Assembly: GCA_030407005.1 (NCBI GenBank) | Contig: JAUDYN010000009.1 | Coordinates: forward strand, 868,001-932,000 | Length of the DNA stretch: 64,000 nucleotides | Source: Desarmillaria ectypa | Taxonomy: Eukaryota; Basidiomycota; Agaricomycetes; Agaricales; Physalacriaceae | Reading direction: 5' to 3' | Shown: positions 25,089 through 36,757 of the stretch, one piece after another | Numbering within the stretch: the first letter of the stretch is position 1 | Layout of the letters: each line of letters begins with the position of its first letter | The notes under the pieces: model-generated | Seen by the model: the letters and a program-made list of their open reading frames with translations, nothing else | What the model was told of the DNA's origin: nothing | The model's database searches: none | Program-made: the position numbers and the translations under genes

Positions 25089-25538
25089 ATCTTTTCACGG
25101 CGAACCGACAAGCGTCCTAAGGAAAATTGGCTGTAGTGTTTCTTGACTCAAGCCCACACCATTAAATAGCTGACCTGGTGGTCCGTGAATGTCTGGACGC
25201 ATTTCGGCCGCTCATGCATGCCTTGTCACTCCCGTATCTATGATCATCAACTCGTTTCATGGCTCGCGAGTCGGAGTTACACCAGCATCATACGTTTTGT
25301 ACAGCTGGTAGATGATTATTAGCCGAAGAGTTCCCGCCCTTCGGCTTCTTCGAATCTTCCCCGATCACTGTCTTTCAGAAGAACGTCCTTTTTTTTATAG
25401 CACAAACTTTATAGTGCCCTTCGGCCGTGACCGGGGTCCTATGACTGTCTGAAGCGCTCACTGTGATGAGCCTTCACAATCTATAAATATCAAGGTAGGT
25501 ACGCGGTACCACTATCCTTCCAGGATCTCTCATCTGAA
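25089..25538. other. divergent intergenic region
   Basis: About 450 nt between two divergently transcribed starts: the membrane protein (minus) and the adenylating reductase (plus). There is an AT-rich run with CTATAAATATC near 25480, about 55 nt before the reductase ATG, that could be a TATA box. Nothing else is recognised. Confidence 0.45.
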
Positions 25539-28500
25539 ATGTCCTTTTCCACCCACAAAGTAATCCCCCCTCCTCCACACAAACAGGCGGTGGAAAGCGC
25601 CTCATTCCAAGCGCCTCCCATCGATGGATCGTTTACCCTCCAACAGATGTACGACTGGCATCTCCAGCACTCTCCTAATCACCGCCTCTTTGTGTATGCA
25701 CGCGAGGACGGCAGTGTAAGGACCATATGTTGGCCAGAGGCAGTTGCCGCCATTTACACTGGTGCTCGGCTGATGAAGAGTCTTGTACCGTTCAATTCTG
25801 ACAAGCCTCCCATTATTGCCATATTGACGATGTCCGGTGCGAGATTCCAAGCCTTGACACATAATTAGTATACTTACGCATCCCGTCAGATACTATAACC
25901 TACTTTACCACAATGATGGGCATTTTACGCGCCAACTATGTATTCTTCCCCATCTCTCCACGGAACTCGGCACCTGCTGTCGCACACCTTTTGCACAAGG
26001 TGGGCGTACAGCACGTCCTTGTCGGCAGAGACGTGTCTATGCAAGCTCTTGCCCGTGATGCACTTGAAATTCTGAAATCTCGGTATCTATTGGCTGAGCT
26101 GCCGGCGACATCTACGGCTCCGGCTTTCGAGGACCTCTTTATGTCAGAATGGCAGAAAAATACGAGTGCTGAGGATCTTCCCCTCAAGGACGTAGACCCC
26201 GATGCTACCGTCATGTACCTGCATTCATCTGGTGACTTTCCCCCCTTTTTTGTCCATACAACTTACTCATACTTTTGTTGTAGGTTCGACAGCATATCCA
26301 AAACCAGTCCCTTGGAGCGGTCATCGTCTTGTTCAGATAGGTCTCATACCTTGGTTCGGAGAAAGAGACTTGTGCGACGTCCTTTTCTCCGTACATGTGA
26401 TGCCCATGTATCATGGACTCGGCATTACACAGCTTTGCTGGACGGTAATTGGTTTGATTTACCATTTGGCCCTTCTCATCTTCACTTCATGTAGGCATCA
26501 TCGGGGTTAGTTGTAGGCGCATTCGAACCCAAATCCCCTGCCATACTTCCAACACCAGATAAACTGTTTGCTTCAGCCAAAGCGGTCAGCAGCGACTTGA
26601 TTTTTTGTGTTCCATCATTTGTTGAGGTCTGTCGTGCGACCAAATATTCCATTGCACAGTCTAAACTCTTCGTTCAGGCTTGGTCTCGTCATCCGGAGTA
26701 TGTTGAATGGCTAGCTACGCGTTCCGGAGTGGTACGTTCACCTTGCATTCAACGAGATCATACGTTACTAACTTGTCCTAGCTTTATGGCGGAGGTCCAT
26801 TGAACAAAGCCATTGGAGACGACCTAACAACTAAAGGCATTGACATTTTCATTGTTTACGGATCGTGAGTGCAGGTTCCGAGAAACTAGATTCATGACTG
26901 ACCCAACTTGTATAAAGCACCGAAGGCGGTATTCTCAGCCCTACGTTACCTGGTGAGTAAGCCCATAGCGATGGATGCCCGTGTATTAATGCTACCTTCA
27001 AGCCAAATCCAGTTACGACTGGGACTACTTTGAATTTCCCAGGTTCATAACCCCGGAAATGGTGCCAAATGGAAATAACCTGTATGAGTTTGTGATGGTG
27101 GTACGCTTCGTTCTCTTTAATCTTGTCGTCGACATCATTTCATTTTCGCACTACAGAAAAACGAATTTTGCGTACCTAGTGTCATCAACACGAAGATCAA
27201 TGGCGTTGACGCGTACGCGACGTCAGATCTCTTGATGCCGCACCCGACTAAGCCAGGATTATGGAAAATATTTGGGCGCACGGACGATCAAATTATGCAC
27301 AGCACAGGAGAGAAGGTAAGCTTGTCAGTGCATTTTTTACGAGTACTGAAACCTCGCCGTATTCCAGACGAACCCTGTACCATTAGGTAAATGGTTCCGA
27401 CGTAGGTGTATACGAATACTGACGGCATTTATGTATATGCAGAGAGCATGCTCAATCAAGATCCCCATGTATCCGCCGCCGTCATGTTTGGCCGAGGGCA
27501 ATTCCAAGCGGGAGTTCTTGTTGAACCGAAACCTCAATTCGCATTCGATCCCGCCGACGAGACCAAACTCGCGAATTTCCGGAATCAGATATGGTCACTA
27601 ATTTTTTTTTCAGTCCGGGAACAACCAGCAGCTGATATACTGTTTCTTATTACAGGCCTACTGTGAAAAGGATAAACGAATTTGCACCACAGCATTCCCG
27701 TTTATTCAAAGAGGCAAGTGCAAAAATCCTTTGAAGATTGGCCCCGACTAAAAGGTTGCAGATGATCATCGTGGCAAAGCCAACAAAGCCTTTCACCTAT
27801 ACGGCAAAGAATACAGCACGGTATGATCTGTTCATTTAATGTAAGCACAGTTTAATGAGGGTACACTGTATACAGGCGACAGGCTATTCTTATAGACTAC
27901 AGTGACGAGATCTCAGCTGTTTATGAGACTGTGGCAGAGAGCACACAAGCTAATATCCCCCCGCCTTCGGAGTGGGACGATACGTCCACGGAGGAATTCG
28001 TCCGTACCGTTGTTCTACAGGTCCTTTCTCACTCCATTTCCGACGACGACGACTTTTTCCAACACGGCTGCGATAGGTAGTCACATGTTTGTCGAGCCAC
28101 CCGGGCTAAGGCTGATTCCTTCTGATAGTTTACAAGCGACGTGGATTCGAAACACCCTCCTTCGTGCTCTCCAGGATTCAGCCGAGTTCGATATCCGTCA
28201 AACTATAGATAACTTCGTCTATACGTACCCGAGTATAGTTCAATTGGCAAAGTTCCTGGCGTCAGTAGCTCAAGGCAAGCATGTCGCCGTTGGTTCAGGC
28301 TCCCCGATAGATGCAATGCGAGCAATGGTTGACAAGTACTCGAAGGACTTTGTGGTTACCCCCGAAAATAAGTCTGACACGGGGACCAGGAGAGTCGTGC
28401 TCATAACAGGCACCACTGGAGCCCTCGGTTCTCACATCTTAGCCAGTTTGGTCTTGGATGAAAACGTTCAACACGTCTACGCTGTGAACAGACCTGGAGA

Positions 28501-29646
28501 CGCATCTGTCAACGAGAGGCAGCAGCGGGCGTTTTCCCGTCATGGGATAGATGTTGGCATGGAGAAGGTCACCTTGCTGGAAGCTGATTTATCAGGAAAA
28601 TCCCAGGCTCTTGCTGAGGTGCGAACCGTCGCTTCTGGGGGATTGAACAGGTATTTACCTTTCCTCCTTCGTTCAGGTCATAGGCTCCGTAACACACATC
28701 ATTCACAATGGTAAGACAATATGCCGGCTCTTTGACTGTATCAGACCTGTCTGATATTAATTTTATTCAAGCGTGGCGGGTGGATTTTAACCTGGGACTA
28801 TCTTCCTTCGAGGCTAATATCCGGGGATTGCGCAACGTGATCGATCTGGCCCTGACCTCTCGAGCTCGACTTATCTACACAAGCTCTATCGCTGTTCTCC
28901 AGAGTCAGTCGTCTGTCCACTTTCAGCCTCACGAACGTTGACTTACTTTTCTAGATGCCGATGAGGACCGGCCATTGGCGGAAACCCACATTGGCGCAGA
29001 AGTTGCACAGGGAATGGGGTACGGCGAGTCTAAATGGGCGTCGGAAGAGCTGTTGCGCTTGGCTCCTGGCTTGCGCTACCTCGTTGTTCGAGTCGGCCAG
29101 CTCACTGGAGGACCTAAAGGGACTTGGAATGTGAAAGAGTGGATCCCCTCGATGATCCAGAGTGCTACGGTGCTCGGTTATCTACCTGATGACGATAAGG
29201 TTCGTGTGTACTTTTGGTCTGTACTATACCTCTGTTCGTTGATGGTTCACTAGCTCGTATCTTGGGTTCCAGTGCACGTAGCGGCGCAGATCATTGTCGA
29301 TAATGCGGATTCTACTGGTCCCATCATACATCTTGTTCACCCGGAGCCAGTTTCGTGGGCCAGTTTAGCTCGAGTCATTTCGCACGAGTTGGCCGTCAAA
29401 CTCGTTCCTTATGGCCATTGGCTAAAAGGGTTGGAAAACTCGTCTTTGGACCCGACAGCATTGCCGGCGAAGCGTATCCTTCCATACTACAAAAGGAACG
29501 CTGAGGCTCTTGGCTGGAAGAATAGAGAGGCATTTGGGCTACCCCATCTTTCAGCAGGATCGATCCGTGGAGCAAATTTGCCGCAATTGGGTGGTGAAGA
29601 TGTGAGGAAATGGTTGCAGTATTGGCGTGAGGAAAAAGTATTGTAG
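25539..29646 (+). CDS. NRPS-like adenylating reductase (A-T-R)
   Basis: Many short introns; the first exons are 25539-25836, 25890-26231 and from 26284. The A domain has the P-loop HSSGSTAYPKPVPWS, the MPMYHGLGITQLCW region, the A5 block LYGGGPL through VYGSTEGGILSP, and GRTDDQIMHSTGEK. The T domain reads DDDDFFQHGCDSLQATW; the phosphopantetheine Ser codon is split by an intron (AG|T near 28078). The R domain begins VVLITGTTGALGSHIL, with the SDR catalytic motif YGESK and ends WLQYWREEKVL. Such enzymes activate a carboxylic acid with ATP, load it on the carrier and reduce it with NADPH to an aldehyde. The substrate cannot be read from the sequence. Its R domain is closely related to that of the PKS nearby, which suggests one pathway. 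Confidence 0.88.
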
Positions 29647-31034
29647 GAAAGAAATAGGTTTGCCAAGGACACGGTTTTGTACTCCATTGTATAGTCGACG
29701 AGATGACATGTTTCTTAGTACTTCTCTTGCGTGATAGATGTCCGAAAGGCCTAGAATGGCAAGATAAATATTTGCCGGTTGTATTTCGAGCGTCTAATGT
29801 GCAACGCCTCGCCATCATAAGGCATGAGAGATATTCGTGTTGCAGTTGTAATAGATACTCGTTGATACAGAGGTGTACGTATTGAACGAACACCAGAGGT
29901 CGATGTCAGGTCAACGTCATGAAAGGATATACAAAAGTTTGATACTGAGCAGCTACATTTCGATCAGACATGTGACATCAGCAGCAGAATAAACATACAG
30001 AAATATGGTGCTCACCCTCATGTGCCGTCGCCTTCACGTCCTCCTTCTGCTACATAGCTCTTGGTCACGTTTTCAAGCAGTTGGGGTACACGGAAACTAT
30101 CTTTGCTAGGTCGTTCGGTTTCAAGGTAGGTGATGAAGAGATCTAGATATCGAGCTGTGTAGCTAATTGAATATTGGCACCAACCTTACCCATAAGGAGT
30201 TCATATTCACCTATATGCAAGGTCCAGTCTTTGTTACATCAGCTCATTCCCCGCTTCTACCACGGTTTTTCGTCCGTGTAAACAACTCAAGCCTCGAGAA
30301 ATTTGGTTTTTCCAAAGCCGTCGTTGCTACAGCTCTTGAAGCTGAGTCGCCTCTGTGCTGTTAGGATGCCTTGTCGTCGGCATGCACGTCAGATATCACG
30401 ACAGCTCCCAAGGGACCGAACGCAGTACGGAAAGCAACTCCAACCTGGAGACGCGAGGCCTGCCGCTTGTAGGAGTAATATCTAGTATCATTCGACATAT
30501 ATATTGTCCTGACCGTTAAGAATAAAGAATCAGAGGGTCAGAGGTGTCAAGGACATCGGCGTTAGCAACGTTGAAGGCTGGCTGGTGGTGGTGTCTCGCA
30601 TCCGGATCCCGGTCCGAAGTTCCTCTTCCTGTGCCTACATGTAAATGACTAGCATCGACACGGATGATACGAAGACAGGATAGCGGCTGATGATGGAAGC
30701 AATTGGTGAGGGGATTTTGGCATCTGTTCCGTGTCTAACCTTCTCTTGCAGCTGCATAAATAACTTGTCTACCTTCAAGCGATCCTCACGCCAATCCAAC
30801 CGTTGCATCCTGGACCTGACCTTCAACTATATGGCGAATGCACAAGTCGATATGTGTTGCATAGTTCTATGCGAATTGCGAGGATTGTAGGTAGGCAGGA
30901 ACTGAAGTGCTCGCAAAGGCAAAGAGAATTTAAACACCAAAGAGGTACATTTCTTAGCACATTTTGCCTATTCTTCTGACAACACTACCAAACATTTAGC
31001 GTGTACATTGATGTAACAGAAAACAAATATACTA
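29647..31034. other. intergenic region with a coding-like fragment
   Basis: About 1.4 kb. Near 30020-30260 (plus) there are two phase-joinable stretches, SFCYIALGHVFKQLGYTE and FIFTYMQGPVFVTSAHSP. They look protein-like but have no start, end or recognised family. The rest shows nothing. The segment also holds the 3' ends of the two flanking convergent genes. Confidence 0.35.
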
Positions 31035-32968
31035 TTACCAGCCCCTCAATAGAGCTTCAACTACCCCCCAAACAATCTGCCTTGCAGCTTGCAGCTCATC
31101 GCGGAGACGCTCATCAGTGACGCTGACCCAGAGCCCCCTCTTCTCCCCCTCTTCGTCCCTAAACGCCCGATACATTTTCTCCAACATATTCCAATATTCC
31201 CCACTTCTCAACTCTGCCTCTGCGGCCGCGAAAAACTTTTCAACACTCTCCTTCGTTACATCCTTCGGCCCGCAAGTCGACAGCTCGTCCAGCACCGGCC
31301 ATGGGAGATCTTCAAATGCCAATTGCTTCTCCTTGCAAGTTAACTCCTCGAGCTCATCCATGCACCTCAAAGCGCGTTCGATGGCCTCCTTGTCAGACCA
31401 TCCATCTGCACGTCTATCTTCTTTCTTCTTGTCCAGGAGACGTTGCAGATCCACCGTCGGCAAACTATTCATCAGTTCGTCTAGAATTGCTCGAATTCGT
31501 TTGAATTCATCATCCCTCGCGTTCGACTTTGTTTGCAAAACCGTATAGTCTGATTTCAGTGCGACCAATTCGGCGGATAGCGTCTTCTTCTCGTCCGAAT
31601 CAGCAGAAATCTTCTTCTCCAGCACTGAAACCCTGCCCTGCAGACACTTCACTTCTTTCTCTGCCACTTCCTTCTTCTCCGTGTTCAAAGCCAGTCTTTC
31701 TTCCAAGTCAAGTTGATGCCTCTCCGAGTCAGTAATCGTCCGTCTCAGAGTTCTGTTGCCCTCTTTCACCTCGTCGACTCTGGCATGCAGGACCTTCATC
31801 AATTTATCCTTCGTTGCCTTCTCTAATTCGCCGCGCTCCAGCTCCTCGCACCTCCGGTATTCGTTTGATTGTAGGGAATCCCGCTCTGATGTGACCGTCT
31901 CCAGCTGCTGATCCTTATCCTCGAGCATCTTCCGTAGTCGTTCCAGCTCGCCTGTCAGCTCGCTACACTCCATCTGACGTTTACTCTCCGATACCCTCAA
32001 CTGACGGTCCTTCTCCCCGATCAGATTGTTTCGCATCTCGAGGTTAAGATCCATGCCGCGCAACTCTTCCTTCAGGTCGCCAATGATACGTTGGAATGCG
32101 CTGGAATTCTGAGTGTGCAGCTGCTTTTGGGCAGTCAGATCCCGCAGTGATTTTTCGAGCTGCTGGCGCAAGCTTGTGGATACTTTGATCTCGTCCTTGA
32201 GCTGGGTTTTGTAGCGCTCCAATTGTTCATGCTGGTGGAAGTGATTGAGAGAAAGCTCCTCGCGAAACGCCTTGATCTCCGACTCGGATTCCGTAGCTTG
32301 GACTTTCTGCTGCAGTATTTTCTGCTCCAGCAGATGCTGAAGATCACGGTTTTTGGTCTTCTGGCCCTTCAGAACAAAAGGACGCGCCATCCCATCAGTG
32401 TCAGTAAGCACGATCATTCATAACATGAAACGTACATTGACATGGGTAATTGTAGGTGTGTACCCAGCAGTGACTGTAGTACCGGCGATGTGGGAATGCG
32501 TGGAACTGCGCGCAGCCTGCATAGCTGCAAAGGTGTTTTATCGAATAAGCCGGTAGGTTTCACAAACACAAGTACCTTGATCTGCTGATTCAAATTTAAG
32601 CTTGATCTTTAAGGAAACATTCGCCCTGCAAGATAAAGTGTTAAACGCGCGACCCTGCAACTCCCATAGCTTACCCAGTTATTACGCCAAGCTGCAATAT
32701 GAGTGGATGAGCATTTCGTGTCCTCAATGAAAGCAACTTACTGTTCCGAGATGCTGGTACAGCTTTATAATATTTCCTTCGGCTTCGGAGAATGGTACAT
32801 CGACATCGATCTGTTTGTATTAGCAATATCGATGAATCGGATACAAGATACCCTCACCGGGACACTGAGAGCTAACACGCAAGGATCGTAGGATCCTGTA
32901 AAAGAAACATCGATAGCATTAGTCTGAACCTCTTCGTCCCCCCATACCGGGGTGCTCGAAATCGCCAT
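31035..32968 (-). CDS. coiled-coil protein with basidiomycete C-terminal domain, copy 1
   Basis: Six exons: 32968-32858, 32810-32742, 32691-32675, 32625-32576, 32524-32436 and 32366-31035. Total 1668 nt (555 aa). A short globular N-terminus (DPCVLALSVP, NIIKLYQHLGT, VSLKIKLKFES) is followed by a long coiled coil full of E, K, Q, L heptads (residues about 115-430). The C-terminal domain reads FEDLPWPVLDELST, then KDVTKESVEKFFAAAE, MLEKMYRAFRDEE and RLRDELQAARQIVWG. That C-terminal block resembles a basidiomycete domain usually ending in a W/RWHPDRF-type helix, J-domain-like but without HPD. The function is unknown; coiled coils suggest a scaffold. It is an inverted paralogue of 39997-42192. 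The exon-6 acceptor (TGAAG) is weak. Confidence 0.75.
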
Positions 32969-35320
32969 ACTAGCTTGGGAGCTTGGGTTTATAGATAGAG
33001 ATGCCACCTTCCTGGGCTGAGTTTCCGTTGTGAAGGGCAGCGGCGGTCGTCTGGACGATACGGGACTGTTTGGTCAAGTCAAGGTGAATGCACTGGAGAG
33101 GTTTAAGCTCGAAGTAAAGTGGAAGCGATACCTGCGTCTGTCAACAACTGACTAACAACCAATCTAGGATTAGCGCTAGGAGACCCACAGTAAACCATTC
33201 GAGGTGATAAACGTCAAGGGAAATGACTCAAAGCCTGGGCAGAGACAATCTTAACGTGTCGAGCCACGAAGACTTAGGTCGGGGGCAAGCGTTGTTGCTG
33301 ATAAGGAGATAGAATAGCCCAAGACCAGAGAAATACAGCGAGAAACTAACTACTTGAATACTACTCAGAGCCCTACAGGCATGTAAGTGGTTCGTTGCCG
33401 GTTCATAGGAAGGATGTGCCAATGGCATAAACTGCTCCGACTGCGCATCGTCATGGATGAGGTCGCCGCAGCAAATAATGAGGGAACAGGATGGTAAAAG
33501 GATGGCAGACGTAGGCTCGTGAAATGAGAAGTCGGTGTTTTCGGAATAGATAAGATGACGTCTGGATAAGATTAGATGATCACGATTAGATAGTGCAGAA
33601 TTCAAGTGATCGGATCTCAGTCCGAGGAGTCCGAAGACGAACCCTGTTATCATTGACAACAACCGCCGACAGTTTCCTTTTTCACCAACTTTCATCAAGA
33701 TGTCGATAGCATATCGGTGTCGCACGTTCTGGGCATTTACTGGTCGCTTATCCATCTCACATGTCCATCTATGCAAGCACACGGCGCCCTTTTTGCAAAA
33801 AGTGAACCAGCTGGTGTCCTACTACCCAGATCCTATCCTTCATGAGCCGTACGGGTCTCACAGAAATTGCAGATGGATCATGCCATTGGCTTTTTTCGTT
33901 CTCCTGGATGGAGCCTTCCAAGTCTAGCGACAAGTCCTACTCTTGAAGGGGACGAGTACAGCAAAAATGAGCTGTCGGCGAGATGGCGTCAACGTCGCTG
34001 TGTCATGGACACCAATGCCAAGCAGGACACGGGAAATGTTCGCGACTGATTGAACAAGCAATGCCGAGGATAACGAAGAGTATGCAATAGTAAGAGTCCT
34101 ATCTTTGGTTTTCAGTTTGTTGACTGATCTTTTCTCTGTAGCTAAACGACATCATCTCACAAGTAAAAGTCGCTGATACCAGAAACCAGATACCCGCTGT
34201 GTTTTAACCTCGTAGACGCGTCTGCCAGGCATCGAGGCCAATATTCGGTGGAGAGTAGAAGCACGAGCGGGTTTTGAGATGCTGGTGCTCAGTTTCTTCG
34301 TGAATTTGGCGTTCTGTTTTGATAACAATGATCAAGATATGAGGCGTACACGTATGCTGCGGCTTCGATACATTTTCAGATGATCTCCCTTGCGCGATGC
34401 AATTCCTTGTACCGTCTGTTGGACGCCCCAAGGTCCCAAGAAAGTTGCGGACGTGAGCGACTTCAGATACAGTCGTATTCAAAGCACGCCTTTTCTTGAC
34501 GCCGTCTATCGAGAAGGTAAGTAAAGCCCGTTGGATATTGCTCAATTGGGTACCCACAAATCCTCGCCAAATTACGCGTTCATTGGGCTGCATAGCAGAT
34601 GGATCGTATTTCCCAGGAAGATAATTCTTCCCCAGATCTACTCAGCCATCAACCACCACCAACGGAAAGACCATAATTTCGATTATCATCAAAGCCAGGT
34701 AGGTTCGTCTTCTTCCTCCCGTTCGATTTCACACCTTGAACGGTATTAGGTCTTCCATCTCGTCAGTATAGCTCAAAATCTGGGTCCTACAGTGTGGGGT
34801 AGGGTTGTTAACGTCCAAGCCCGAACAATGGCTTCTCCCTGGTAGAGTTCCTTAGCAGATCTCTTACCATACGGACCATATGGAAAAGTTGCATCCTTCT
34901 CGGATGCATCGTACTGGCGCTGGATGGCGTCTTGATATGTTTCTCCTCTCGCCCCAACTTAGCAACCCCTGACGTCATGATTATAGCTCTTTTCGAGCTG
35001 AAAATCATGATCTGCTTTAGGCTTTCGGTCCGCTCTTTTGAGTTGACGAGCAGACAATTCACATAACGTCCAGAGCATTTTTAAAAAAAATTGAGAGCTA
35101 TCTGTAGACGACAAAGTTTGGATGTCGATGCTCGTGAAGCTGCGGGCTGTATGTCTGACTCTTCTCCTTCTTTGATGTACAAAGACATAGCCATCGAACA
35201 ACAGCTGCGAATTACCTTCCGAAATTCCACGAAATATTGTCTGGTTAGGTAACTTATACCACGACTTCAGCGGCATCTCAATAGCTCACGCTCAATACCT
35301 TTCAATCATGCAACCAATTC
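32969..35320. other. intergenic region
   Basis: About 2.35 kb. On the minus strand around 33.3-33.8 kb a long frame contains SLIICCGDLIHDD, reminiscent of a metallophosphoesterase GD motif, but without the other motifs. Another small plus-strand frame near 34600 (MDRISQEDNSSPDLLSHQPP) is unsupported. Nothing else is recognised. Confidence 0.4.
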
Positions 35321-36355
35321 ATGAAGAGCTTTCCCTTACCATTTTCGGTCCACCCGCTCTTACACAGGCCAGCCACATACTATGACGCGTGTTTCGGTTC
35401 GCATTTGGGCAATCGGACTCCCCAACTGTACTTATCCTGGCTTCTCCTTGCCATGCTCTATGCTACCGATGAAGATACCAGCGCAGTCTTGAGCCTCGTT
35501 GGGCTGCCTGAAGCTGGGTCTACTGCTAGTTCCGTAACCTACGCCAACTGGGCGCACCTTCCAGAGTGGATCAAGGACGTGTTGGGTGACGATTGGCACT
35601 CAGTCGCGAAGTTAGGGTACGTCAACGTGACGGAGGCGACCGCTCATGCGTTCTGGTGTCTGGAACGTGAAGGATCAGAGATAGGCCCCTCGCCAGTGAT
35701 CAGTATCAATGTTCACGTCGTGTCGCAGACAAATGCCGACGGGGTCTTAGACATGGCTGCTTCTAAACAGGCAGCACGTTGTTGGCTTGCAAGTATTATT
35801 ACCAGCACTTCCAGCGATATCAAGTCTTTATGGATTCGTGGGGAGCACGATGAATTCAGCGACTATTCCGTGCAGTATGCGGAAGGCATTCTTCATGGAC
35901 GTATTGTCATTGTTGCCGGTCCGACAGTTGTGGACATACGTGGTGTGTCGCGGACGGAGGAGCTTTTTGAAGGCTGCGCTCGCAAGCTTCTGGAGCATAC
36001 CGTTCGCAGGAATGGCCCACCCTTGACTGCACCTGTCATTAAGCGTGGCCCATTCCTTTCCATCGATGGCGGAAATCACGACTCGCACCCGAGCAAAATC
36101 CTGGTTCACAGTGTCGATGCACGATTTTCACTCTATTTCAAGCTCGATAGACCCATTGCCGCTGCCAATGCTACTACCGAAATGTGTACCCTTTTGTTTG
36201 ACAAGTATGTGGTTGAGGGGGTTACAGAAGACTCTGTTACTATCAAGCTCGTGTTTACGGTACAAGACATGGGGAGTTTTATTGTCCAGGTGCACTTCGC
36301 AGACTCAGAAACTATGATGTCGAGGTCACAGGTGGTTGAAGTCGAAGTTTCTTGA
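35321..36355 (+). CDS. short member (copy A) of a three-copy unknown family
   Basis: An intronless frame of 344 aa, homologous to the C-terminal half of the protein at 52780-55420. It begins just before the block YYDACFGSHLGN, equivalent to IYDACCGPHLGD there. It then follows TSAVLSLVGLPEAG, VTYANWAHLPEWIKDVL, QTNADGVLDMAASKQAAR, FSDYSVQYAEG, LLEHTVRRNGPPLT, VIKRGPFLS and a beta-rich tail ending RSQVVEVEVS. It lacks the N-terminal sandwich-like region and the Cys/His part of the putative catalytic domain. It is therefore either a truncated duplicate or an independent short gene. No family is recognised. The ATG at 35321 is the first in frame, and a promoter cannot be seen. Confidence 0.6.
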   Translation: MKSFPLPFSVHPLLHRPATYYDACFGSHLGNRTPQLYLSWLLLAMLYATDEDTSAVLSLVGLPEAGSTASSVTYANWAHLPEWIKDVLGDDWHSVAKLGYVNVTEATAHAFWCLEREGSEIGPSPVISINVHVVSQTNADGVLDMAASKQAARCWLASIITSTSSDIKSLWIRGEHDEFSDYSVQYAEGILHGRIVIVAGPTVVDIRGVSRTEELFEGCARKLLEHTVRRNGPPLTAPVIKRGPFLSIDGGNHDSHPSKILVHSVDARFSLYFKLDRPIAAANATTEMCTLLFDKYVVEGVTEDSVTIKLVFTVQDMGSFIVQVHFADSETMMSRSQVVEVEVS

Positions 36356-36757
36356 ATCGGCGAACATCCTTACGAGATGGCTTGTGTTTTTTATGTTACT
36401 TTTACAAGTCCTTTTGCGTGTTACTCCTCCATATTATATTCCCGGAGCACTGTAGCTTTGAAGTTAATTTGAAAGAGAAATTAATGCAACGGTGACACGC
36501 AGCCTTCAGCCACGTGGGGACTGGGCATGTTATGTCCTATGAAGTGTAGTCGCTAAAGCCAGCGCAGAGTTGGAATTTTGCGCCCATGTCGCGCGTCAGC
36601 AAGGGTGGCTCCGGCCCGAAGGATCCCCAAAATTCGTCCCAAACAGACCCCAAGTTGGAAATTTCGCTCAATACGTGGCCGACTGCCATTTTCGGATTCG
36701 TGAACGAACCTCCACGACAGAGCTCATGCTCATCTTTCCCTTCTACTAGCTTTCGAA
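36356..36757. promoter_or_regulatory. upstream region of the ER Hsp70 gene
   Basis: About 400 nt between copy A and the Lhs1-like start. It contains a CACGTG palindrome near 36510, about 250 nt before the ATG, a core recognised by UPR-type bZIP factors. A GC-rich stretch follows. The role is inferred from the identity of the downstream gene. Confidence 0.35.

Noticed and set aside
31089..31735. Plus-strand frames opposite coiled-coil copy 1
   Set aside because: Antisense shadow of a repetitive heptad-rich coding sequence.
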